A stretch of 64,000 bases of DNA. Source: DASYFG01 sp036498565. GTDB lineage: Bacteria > Bacillota > Bacilli > Lactobacillales > Lactobacillaceae. The stretch lies in contig DASYFG010000004.1 of assembly GCA_036498565.1 (NCBI GenBank), forward strand, positions 704,380 to 768,379, in the 5' to 3' direction. Below the pieces are notes generated by a model. The model was not told the DNA's origin. It worked only from the letters and a program-made list of their open reading frames with translations, and did not search any database. The position numbers and the translations under genes were made by a program. This document shows positions 9,075-16,851 of the stretch, one piece after another. Position 1 is the first letter of the stretch; every line of letters starts with the position of its first letter.

Positions 9075-10508
9075 TTATTTTCCAGTAATTAATTGTGCAA
9101 TTTTCTTTTCAACGATAGCTAGACGCGTCGACACATCTTGCGACTCCGTATTCACTTCCGCTTTGGGAGCTGCTTCTAATTGTTTCTTTAACTTCCGTAA
9201 TTCTTTTACTTCCGTCGTCAAACGATCCATACGTTCTTTTTGCGCAATAACCTTTGCTTGTGAAATTTCATAACCATCATTAACACGTTGCAAAATTTCT
9301 TTTGGGTCCTTTAAGGCCGTCATAGGTGTAACCGCATCCATTAGTTGAACTTTTGCTAATTGACGATCAAATTCTAACTCGACATGTTGATCATTCAAGC
9401 GATATTGATGATCAATTCCATTGTCATCAAGGAAGCGTACATAATTATCAAAGTTTTCCTTGTGATAACGTTCTGGCTCATGGAAATCAACGTTCTCAAC
9501 CAGTTTTTCCAGTGACATTTCTGGATCAACCTTGCTTGCTTCAATACGTGGCAAGTGGTGGAATTCGGCTAATTCTTTCAAACGTGAACCATACATCATT
9601 GTCAATGTTGGTGTTCCTGCGTGCGTTGGTAAGACGTTTCCATGAATACGTGTTCCAATTGACAAGTCAATGTCTTCCATGTATTCAATCCACTTTGGCG
9701 CATTCAAGAAGAACTTAATGTTACCGTTTTGGTACACAGTATCTGTTAACTTATTAGGGAAATTATCTACTTTATCACGAACCGTATTCGCCGTCACATC
9801 CATCATACCTGAATAAATCTTGGCAAATTCACCCATGTCTTGAGGAACATAAACTGCATCAGAGAATTGCTCTGGCAATTTATTCAAGAATTTCAATGCA
9901 GCTTGAGGCGCCTTAGGTGTCATGTTGAAGGCAATCTTCATGTCGTCACTGTAATTGAAATCGCGAATTTTCAAATCAGATCCTAAGTTATAGAGCGTTG
10001 GATCACCAATTACTTGATAGTGTTCGCCTTCTTTATAACCGAGCGCCTTAAGGTATTGGCCTGTAATTTCACCACGTAGACCAAGGCGTGAAGATCGTTC
10101 CAATACGGCGTCCACAAAATCACGCGTGACCTTATCAAATGGCCGCGTACCAGAAAAATCAGGATTCGCACTAAATGCACCACCAATTCCAACAACAACG
10201 ACTGGAATCTTTAATTGCTTGATGAACTTCGTAATACGCTTCATTTCATTAGCAAAGTGACCACCAAAATCATTAGCCATTGGTAGGATGTACATACTGT
10301 AATTTTCGTTAACAAAATCTGGGTCTGGCAATTTGTTACCGTACCAATCTGACACGACATTAACGTCAGCAGTCGTTAAGTTACGGAACAATCCAAATGG
10401 AAAGGCGACGTTTCCACTGTTATTGTGGTAAGCGTTTAACTTCCAAGCATCCTTTGGTGAAATTGCTTCCAATGGTGATGGTACTGCGCGAATTAAAATA
10501 TCTTTCAT
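9075..10508 (-). CDS. polysaccharide pyruvyl transferase family protein
   Basis: 477 residues with the PS_pyruv_trans pattern: a conserved N-terminal block, PVVVVGIGGAFSANPDF, RGEITGQYLKALG, VIGDPTLY and IGTRIHGNVLPTHAGTPTLT. Members transfer pyruvate from phosphoenolpyruvate to make ketals on surface polysaccharides, which add negative charge. The last ~75 residues form a charged coiled coil (QKERMDRLTTEVKELRKLKKQ), which is not part of the core fold and could mediate oligomerisation. It is the first gene of the leftmost operon; a promoter lies at 10,539-10,567. Confidence 0.8.
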   Translation of the reverse strand: MKDILIRAVPSPLEAISPKDAWKLNAYHNNSGNVAFPFGLFRNLTTADVNVVSDWYGNKLPDPDFVNENYSMYILPMANDFGGHFANEMKRITKFIKQLKIPVVVVGIGGAFSANPDFSGTRPFDKVTRDFVDAVLERSSRLGLRGEITGQYLKALGYKEGEHYQVIGDPTLYNLGSDLKIRDFNYSDDMKIAFNMTPKAPQAALKFLNKLPEQFSDAVYVPQDMGEFAKIYSGMMDVTANTVRDKVDNFPNKLTDTVYQNGNIKFFLNAPKWIEYMEDIDLSIGTRIHGNVLPTHAGTPTLTMMYGSRLKELAEFHHLPRIEASKVDPEMSLEKLVENVDFHEPERYHKENFDNYVRFLDDNGIDHQYRLNDQHVELEFDRQLAKVQLMDAVTPMTALKDPKEILQRVNDGYEISQAKVIAQKERMDRLTTEVKELRKLKKQLEAAPKAEVNTESQDVSTRLAIVEKKIAQLITGK

Positions 10509-10538
10509 TATATAATTTCCTTATTGTTCAAAATTAGA

Positions 10539-10567
10539 TGAATACAACACTTTTAAAATACATTCAA
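10539..10567 (-). promoter_or_regulatory. promoter of the leftmost glycopolymer operon
   Basis: On the minus strand TTGAAT is separated by 17 nt from TATTCA, about 30 nt before the pyruvyltransferase start. It lies in the gap after glmU, where I see no terminator, so read-through from glmU is also possible. Confidence 0.45.
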
Positions 10568-10586
10568 ATGTTATTTTAACCATGCT

Positions 10587-11957
10587 TTATTTATGTGGCA
10601 TGCGTGCCCAAAAGTTTTCTTTGGTCGTTTGGCGGGTGCGGGCAATGCCCATCGCTTCATCCGGCAGATCTTCTGTAATCGTCGAACCCGCGGCGGTAAT
10701 AATGCGGTCTCCCAGAGTCAACGGCGCCACCAATTTCGTGTTGGAACCGATGAACGCATCATCGCCAATGGTTGTCTGATGCTTATTAACACCGTCATAA
10801 TTGACAAAAATCGTGCCGGCGCCAATATTGACGTTCGCCCCAACGGTCGCATCGCCGACATAGCTCAAATGTCCAGCCTTTGTGTTCGCGCCCAACGCGG
10901 CGTTCTTCACTTCCACAAAGTTACCCACGTGCACATTTTCCGCTAAGTGAGCGCCTTTGCGCAAGTGACCAAATGGCCCAATGTCACTGCCGTCAGCCAT
11001 AACAGCACCGTGAATTTGTGAGGCATTAATGACGACGTTATCGCCAATTTGACTGTCTTCGATGCGGCTGCCGGCAGTGATTGTCACATTTTGACCGATT
11101 GTCGTGGCGCCTTTGATGACGACGTTGGCTTCAATCAACGTGTCTTGGCCGATTTGTACGTCAGCGTCAATGTAGGTCGTTGCTGGGTCAACCAATTCCA
11201 CGCCGCTTTGCATCAGCGCTTGGTTAATTCGACCGCGCATCACCCGGTTTGCCACTGACAAAGCCACGCGATCGTTGACACCCAAGGATTCGGTAAAATC
11301 ATGCAACGTGTGCGCGCCAATTTGGTGGCCGTCACGGCGTAAAATGTCCAAGGTGTCAGGCAAATAATATTCGCCTTGGGCATTTTGATTGCCAACGCTG
11401 TCCAACGCTTCAAACAATAATTTGTTATCAAACACAAACACACCCGTGTTGATTTCACGGATTTTACGTTCGGTTGCCGACGCGTCTTTTTGTTCGACGA
11501 TTTTCAACACATTGTCATCATCGCCGCGCACAATGCGCCCGTAACCCGTTGGATCTTCGGTGAACGCGGTCAAAACCGTCACGGCATTATGCGTGTTTTC
11601 GTGCGCTGCAATAAATTCCGCCAACGTTTCGGCGCGAAACATTGGTGTGTCGCCGGCCATAATCAACGTTACGCCATCTTTATCAACCAAATGCGCCCGC
11701 GTTTGCAACACGGCGTGCCCTGTCCCCAATTGTTCGGCTTGCAAGACAAATTGACTGCGTTCCCCAACGTAATCAACCACTTGTTCTGCGCCAACGCCCA
11801 CAACTGTGAACAATTCTGCTGGTGCCAAGCCTTCAACTGCGCGTAACACCCAATCAATCATTGGTTGTCCCGCCACTTCATGCAACACTTTTGGGGTCGT
11901 TGATTTCATCCGCGAACCGCTGCCGGCCGCTAAAATCACCACATTAATTTTACTCAT
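10587..11957 (-). CDS. glmU: bifunctional GlcNAc-1-P uridyltransferase / GlcN-1-P acetyltransferase
   Basis: 456 residues, the normal length. The N-terminal pyrophosphorylase domain has VILAAGSGSRMKS and MAGDTPM; the C-terminal half is a left-handed beta-helix of hexapeptides with GHLSYVGDATVGANVNIGAG, the acetyl-CoA site. It makes UDP-GlcNAc for peptidoglycan and for the surface polymers encoded around it. Base composition and codon use look clearly GC-richer than both neighbours, which marks it as an old core gene between accessory blocks. Ribosome site AAGGAGC precedes the ATG. Confidence 0.97.
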   Translation of the reverse strand: MSKINVVILAAGSGSRMKSTTPKVLHEVAGQPMIDWVLRAVEGLAPAELFTVVGVGAEQVVDYVGERSQFVLQAEQLGTGHAVLQTRAHLVDKDGVTLIMAGDTPMFRAETLAEFIAAHENTHNAVTVLTAFTEDPTGYGRIVRGDDDNVLKIVEQKDASATERKIREINTGVFVFDNKLLFEALDSVGNQNAQGEYYLPDTLDILRRDGHQIGAHTLHDFTESLGVNDRVALSVANRVMRGRINQALMQSGVELVDPATTYIDADVQIGQDTLIEANVVIKGATTIGQNVTITAGSRIEDSQIGDNVVINASQIHGAVMADGSDIGPFGHLRKGAHLAENVHVGNFVEVKNAALGANTKAGHLSYVGDATVGANVNIGAGTIFVNYDGVNKHQTTIGDDAFIGSNTKLVAPLTLGDRIITAAGSTITEDLPDEAMGIARTRQTTKENFWARMPHK

Positions 11958-11985
11958 GTAAGCTCCTTGTTACTTTTCTATTGAT

Positions 11986-12014
11986 ATAATACTGCCTGCC
12001 ATCAGGGTGCTAAA
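11986..12014 (-). promoter_or_regulatory. putative glmU promoter
   Basis: TTTAGC, 17 nt, TATTAT on the minus strand, about 29 nt upstream of the glmU ATG. The -35 box is weak. The 230-nt gap between glmU and the SGNH gene is otherwise AT-rich and holds only this promoter and the hairpin at 12,033-12,066. Confidence 0.4.
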
Positions 12015-12032
12015 CATGCTTCTATTATGTAC

Positions 12033-12066
12033 ATCATTTTCTATGTGTAAACGAAAATGATTTTTT
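12033..12066 (+). terminator. terminator-like hairpin on the plus strand
   Basis: ATCATTTTC and GAAAATGAT form a 9-bp stem with an 11-nt loop, followed on the plus strand by six T. All genes nearby run on the minus strand, where no T run follows. It may stop antisense transcription, or it may be a structured part of the glmU leader. Confidence 0.4.
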
Positions 12067-12187
12067 AACTGTAGCGATAAGAGCAAGATAGTTTCAAACT
12101 CTATTGTATTCCTCTGAAAATATCTATCCTGGTTTATAATAGAACGACGTATTTTTTTAATTCCCTGAATTTCTATTCTACATATTT

Positions 12188-13600
12188 TTACTGTTCCCAA
12201 ATTTCCCAAAGTTTATCAGCAATTATTTGATACCCATATTTATTAAGATGCGTGACATCCAAGAATACATCTTGTTCATATCCACGAGGATGGTTGAAAA
12301 GTTCCTGGGCATTCAGATAAAGATCAAATTGCGCTCGCTGTGTCTCATTTAGAGGGATATGTGATCCAAAAATAACAACATCGTCTTCATTGAAATCTGT
12401 CTTTTGTACATAATTTGTTGCACGGACAAAATCATTCATGGAAAAGTTTGCTTTATTTTCAACAGTAAGATTAGAATTTTGAGCAAACAATGCTGGAATA
12501 GTATGACTATCATCACTTCCGATTCCGTACATCACACTGTTTCCAAAAAAGTATGCTATCCCTCGGCCGTTTATCATCTTGTCACCGTTTTCAGGTATCA
12601 GACGTTGACCATTATGCACATTTGCGTATGCACTTTGATAATCAACTAGAGTGTCATAGCCTTCGTGATTGTCCAATTGCCATCCATAAACCACATCTTG
12701 ATTATAGTCATTATCAAATTCACTCAAGGCTGCTGGAAACCTATTTTGGGCCGCATTCGCTCTAATTTCCCGAATAGTAGTTTTCGCTGCGACTATTTCA
12801 CTTGGCGTTGGATTAATAACATCTTTAGCCAATGGAAATTGAATATAAATAGTCCTATTTGGCAAGGTGGCAAGCGGTTCAACCAGATATTTACTAACAA
12901 ACGCTTCTTGTACTAAGTCGGCAATTTTGTAAACAATCGCGCCACTGTTAATTGCTTCATCAACATATTTTTTAGTGCCAAATGAATCAACAACAATTAA
13001 CATGTCCTCTTGTGTTAATTGTGCCTGTTTGATGAGCTTGGTTTCACTCCGAAACGTCATTGAAAACAAGTAACCAAACTGTTCCGTTTTAGCAGAAAAG
13101 AGGCGTGGCCTAGGTAGTTTCCCTTCAAAAAAGTGTCCGGCAAAAATAGTGTTCGTTACTGCATGTTTAGCAGCTGATGTCACAACATTGAGCCGTTTAC
13201 TACCCAGCTTTTTTAACAAAAATTGGTTGAAAAAATCTGGTCCAATAATATATAACTGCTGCAATAATTTATCGACATCATAACTTGTTTCACGTGACTT
13301 TTGCAACGCGTCACTTAATTTATTATCCGTCTGCATTAAATCAGCCATCGTAATTGGTAAACGTTGTGTTTTTTGGTACGGCTGTTTTTGTTCTGGAATA
13401 TAGATATTGGCAAAATAAGTTCCAGGTTCAGTAATATCGACTTGATACGTTGTATCTGATACCCAGCCTGAAATGGCAACGCGCTGTTTATTATTTTTAT
13501 ATAAATCGTCTTGTCGCCACAAATGAACAGAATATTTAGCTAGATGCTTTTCATTATAAAAAATAATCTGACGACTTTCTGTAGCAAATTCTAATTTCAT
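12188..13600 (-). CDS. SGNH-like protein with N-terminal extension
   Basis: 470 residues, cytoplasmic by sequence (no signal peptide or span). The C-terminal ~130 residues show a variant SGNH layout: YFFGNSVMYGIGSDDSHTIP with the nucleophile-type Ser, VVIFGSHIP, and DVTHLNKYGYQIIADKLWEI with the usual D-x-x-H block near the end. The first ~330 residues do not match a family I know. Neighbours are a hexapeptide acyltransferase and a CDP-glycerol polymerase, so it probably adds or removes acyl groups on a glycopolymer or its precursor. Ribosome site GGAGTGACTT precedes the ATG. Confidence 0.6.
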   Translation of the reverse strand: MKLEFATESRQIIFYNEKHLAKYSVHLWRQDDLYKNNKQRVAISGWVSDTTYQVDITEPGTYFANIYIPEQKQPYQKTQRLPITMADLMQTDNKLSDALQKSRETSYDVDKLLQQLYIIGPDFFNQFLLKKLGSKRLNVVTSAAKHAVTNTIFAGHFFEGKLPRPRLFSAKTEQFGYLFSMTFRSETKLIKQAQLTQEDMLIVVDSFGTKKYVDEAINSGAIVYKIADLVQEAFVSKYLVEPLATLPNRTIYIQFPLAKDVINPTPSEIVAAKTTIREIRANAAQNRFPAALSEFDNDYNQDVVYGWQLDNHEGYDTLVDYQSAYANVHNGQRLIPENGDKMINGRGIAYFFGNSVMYGIGSDDSHTIPALFAQNSNLTVENKANFSMNDFVRATNYVQKTDFNEDDVVIFGSHIPLNETQRAQFDLYLNAQELFNHPRGYEQDVFLDVTHLNKYGYQIIADKLWEIWEQ

Positions 13601-13609
13601 AAGTCACTC

Positions 13610-14422
13610 CTATTTCAGATAAAAACGGTTGGTCGCTTTTGTCAATTTTTGGAAAAACAACAAACGTTGTTCGCATGTCATTTTGGCTAGTTTTTCTTGC
13701 ATGGGCTTAATATTAAGTGTATGCGCGTCTAAGTAAAAGGTTGGTACTGTTTTTTCATGTATCGTATCAAACTTTCCCACTAGTGTATCCTCAAACCTAT
13801 GTCCACTACGTGAATCAAATGAAACATTCTCTTTTAAGAGCTTAGCTGGTGATCCACCCCACAACGTGTGAGAAGGGTAATATTTCCCTGTTAATAGCGA
13901 TCGACGAGCAAAGACTGAACCACTTCCAACTATGGCCTTTTTCCCAACAAAAAATTCACGTCCGAACCAATTATGATCTCCAATAAAAATGTCAGCAGCA
14001 TTATTTATGCGTTGTCCTGACTCCAGATCATATAGTAAATGAACGTCCGTTGTCTCTAAACTACCATCTGTTGAAAATAAATTGTCTCTCCCTATAAAAA
14101 TATTTGTCTGTTCTGACGCCACTAGCCGCACTATTCCATTGAAAAAGTTATTTTCACCAATATAGATATATGCACTATTAGATATAAATAAATCCATAGG
14201 TAATTTTCGGATTGGATAGTCTTCGATATAAACCAAACTATTATTTCCAAAAAAAGTCAGTTTTCCTGCCGAAATGTTGACAGCACCATTCACAACTAGA
14301 TGATTATTTTCTCCGTGAAATGTTATCTTCACATTTGGACTCAATGTGAAATCACCAGTAATTTTATTACCATTTTCACTAACAAATGTTTTTATGTTCG
14401 CTTGTGTAACAATTTCAATCAT
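13610..14422 (-). CDS. left-handed beta-helix (hexapeptide) acyltransferase-like protein
   Basis: 270 residues. Degenerate hexapeptide repeats run through the first ~190 residues (VNISAGKLTFFGNN, IYIGENNFFNGIV, IFIGDHNWFGREFFVGKKAIVGSGSVFARRS), closing with LWGGSPAKLLKEN, the typical end of LbH O-acetyltransferases. A C-terminal helical tail follows. The beginning resembles polymerase N-domains in its short beta strands. It probably acetylates a sugar of the polymer. The start overlaps the end of the upstream polymerase gene by 8 nt, so the genes are translationally linked. Confidence 0.75.
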   Translation of the reverse strand: MIEIVTQANIKTFVSENGNKITGDFTLSPNVKITFHGENNHLVVNGAVNISAGKLTFFGNNSLVYIEDYPIRKLPMDLFISNSAYIYIGENNFFNGIVRLVASEQTNIFIGRDNLFSTDGSLETTDVHLLYDLESGQRINNAADIFIGDHNWFGREFFVGKKAIVGSGSVFARRSLLTGKYYPSHTLWGGSPAKLLKENVSFDSRSGHRFEDTLVGKFDTIHEKTVPTFYLDAHTLNIKPMQEKLAKMTCEQRLLFFQKLTKATNRFYLK

Positions 14423-16751
14423 CTTCTAGTAGACCTCTCACCACACGATAAATGCGGTCGTTTGCTTTTTGATCCTCATAAGCGTACAAATTATATGCCT
14501 GCCCAGCTCTGAATTCATCTGCTAAAGCCGGATTTTCAATAGCCTCAGTTAGTGCACTGAGTAACTCTGTCTCAGTGAAATAAATGTCTCCTGGAATATA
14601 TGGCAAAGCTTCTAAATCACCACTATCTGAACTTTTGTCAAAATTGTAATACAACACTTTTCGATTCAAAAGGGAAAAATCATTACCAACGCTCGAAAAA
14701 TCGGTAATTAATACATCATGATCAATCATCAATTCTTGAACAGTATGCTCGCCTTCTTTAATGACATTAATCGTCTCAATATCTTCAAATAAGTGAGAAA
14801 AATGTTGAAAGTTATGATGCAAATAAAAACTAACTTCTACATTCTCTGTTAATGATTTAAATGCCTGACTAGCAAGCAAATGATGCCATCCTAAGAAAAA
14901 GTGTGTCACCTGAAACTCTTCATCTGAAAGGACATTTTGCCCTTTTCGCCAAGAAGGCATAACTAAGATACGTTTTCCTTCTGTAACTTTTGTATGGCGG
15001 TGTGCCATTAACTTATCAAATCGACTTAAACCCGTCACCACTACTTCTTTGTCCTGATACCCATATTCCAATACTAACTCTTTCTCTCGTTCAGAGGAAA
15101 CGATGAAACGATTCGTAAAGTAGTCATTTTTCCCATAAAGAGTACTTAAATTACGTACTCCTAAAATAATACCATGTTGTAAAAACACTTTTTTAACCGC
15201 TTTACGTCTTTGCTTGCTTATCTCTGTATCAACTGGATATGCATATAAAGAAGAATGTGAATGAGCGATAACATTAGCATTAAACATAAGTTCAACATGT
15301 TGAGCACTACGGAAATAGACAATATTATTTTCAAACTCTCGCAAGTTTTTTAAATCAGGACTAGTCTGATTAATAACATAGTATGCGTCTACTTCTTCGC
15401 GACGATTCCTCATTAAGTATTCAAAAAACGCCAATCCTGTATCTTGAGCTTTATCAACATATTCAGATACCAAAACAATAGGCTTTTCTTCCATGGATGA
15501 CTCTTCTTGTGTCATCATTTTATTTTTAAGCTCAATATAACGCTTATAAGCACTGTTTGGTAAGAAAGAAAATCTAGCCGATAACTTATGGTTAGCATTA
15601 TTATACAGAGACAACAGCTGCATATTATTAGCGTCTAGTGGTACCCAGTGCTCGTCGTCCTGCTGAATGTTATCAAATTCACGCAACCGTAGTCGCAAAT
15701 CAATCTCTGGTAAAGCATCCCAAATCGGCCGATACCAAAAGTCAAAAATATTTTGATCATAATCATATACGTCAAAATTTGTATGCGCTACAACGGGGAA
15801 ATCAGTCAAGCTAACCAGACTTGTTATAAATTGATTACCTTGCCGATACGCACGAATATCCAATTTTTCCTTGGACTTGCGATTGTATACTTCAAATTGT
15901 AATGCGTCCGCTTCAACATGTTCAACATCGTCTAATACAAATCGAACTTGTCCCTCAACTTCTTCAATAGTATGCAAACTAACCTTATTTCGAAGCGCTC
16001 TTTTTTTAATGGTATCAATCATTCGATGTGTTTCAGTTAAATATACTGCCAAACGATTATTAATCGAAAAGTATCCAGCTAAAGACTGATTTTCGCCTAA
16101 GTTTGACAAATGAAGTAGATTTTTTCGTTCATTATATGGAGTGTATAATCGATAATTTATTCCCTGTGATTCTACAAAAACGTACCAACGTGATCCAACT
16201 ACCCCTGCTACTTTTTCAGGGAAATCAGAAAAATTAATTTCTATTGTTTGCTGTTTAAATTCTGTTGCCAAAGTCACACTATCTGTATCATCATTTTGAT
16301 TACGCAGCACCAATTTGGGATTAACTAATTGTTTCATTGCTTTTTTAGGGACGCGCAACACTAGCTTACCTAAAGTCGATGTTTGTTCTAATAAAACAAT
16401 ATCTCGTGTTTTTTTACTTATTGAAGCGCGATTACTTTGCAAAAAATATACAGGGTCTTCCGAGCGTTTCCACCCAAAAACAATGTTCGGTTGTTCTTCA
16501 ATTATTAATTCAGCATCTTCATTGAATGTCAAAAATGCTTCTGTACCATTTTGATACCGTACCCAAATGCCATACATACCATAATCTGGAATATGCTCAA
16601 CATCAACGATCACACTAGTGTCTGTGTTTTGAATTATTGGCAATGTATAGCGAACGTCACTCTTATTAACAGCAAATATATTTGCAACATTTATGGTATC
16701 GAAAAATAGATGTACCTGCTCAGCGATGATAACTTTTTCTAACATAATCAT
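14415..16751 (-). CDS. CDP-glycerol:glycerophosphate glycerophosphotransferase, long form
   Basis: About 778 residues. The C-terminal ~400 residues are a TagF/TagB-type domain: VFLQHGIILGVRNLSTLYG, RFIVSSEREKELVLEYGY, VTGLSRFDKL, VMPSWRKGQNVL and LITDFSSVGNDFSLLNRKVLYYNFD. The N-terminal ~370 are beta-rich repeats shared in style with the 781- and 1076-residue paralogues and likely serve as membrane or acceptor binding modules. I start at 16,751 because AAGGAG lies 8 nt ahead; the in-frame codon at 16,781 overlaps that ribosome site. It should polymerise glycerol-phosphate at the inner membrane face. Confidence 0.85.
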   Translation of the reverse strand: MIMLEKVIIAEQVHLFFDTINVANIFAVNKSDVRYTLPIIQNTDTSVIVDVEHIPDYGMYGIWVRYQNGTEAFLTFNEDAELIIEEQPNIVFGWKRSEDPVYFLQSNRASISKKTRDIVLLEQTSTLGKLVLRVPKKAMKQLVNPKLVLRNQNDDTDSVTLATEFKQQTIEINFSDFPEKVAGVVGSRWYVFVESQGINYRLYTPYNERKNLLHLSNLGENQSLAGYFSINNRLAVYLTETHRMIDTIKKRALRNKVSLHTIEEVEGQVRFVLDDVEHVEADALQFEVYNRKSKEKLDIRAYRQGNQFITSLVSLTDFPVVAHTNFDVYDYDQNIFDFWYRPIWDALPEIDLRLRLREFDNIQQDDEHWVPLDANNMQLLSLYNNANHKLSARFSFLPNSAYKRYIELKNKMMTQEESSMEEKPIVLVSEYVDKAQDTGLAFFEYLMRNRREEVDAYYVINQTSPDLKNLREFENNIVYFRSAQHVELMFNANVIAHSHSSLYAYPVDTEISKQRRKAVKKVFLQHGIILGVRNLSTLYGKNDYFTNRFIVSSEREKELVLEYGYQDKEVVVTGLSRFDKLMAHRHTKVTEGKRILVMPSWRKGQNVLSDEEFQVTHFFLGWHHLLASQAFKSLTENVEVSFYLHHNFQHFSHLFEDIETINVIKEGEHTVQELMIDHDVLITDFSSVGNDFSLLNRKVLYYNFDKSSDSGDLEALPYIPGDIYFTETELLSALTEAIENPALADEFRAGQAYNLYAYEDQKANDRIYRVVRGLLEDD

Positions 16752-16851
16752 TTTCCATTCTCCTTTTCCAGCTATTCTCAACTCATTTCAATTATTTGAT
16801 GTCAAATAATCTATTGTAATTTTAAAGAACATAAAGACGCGCTATGTTTAC

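Noticed and set aside
11970..12209. 79-residue minus-strand ORF upstream of glmU
   Set aside because: It has no ribosome site, overlaps the end of the SGNH gene and its composition is that of an AT-rich spacer.
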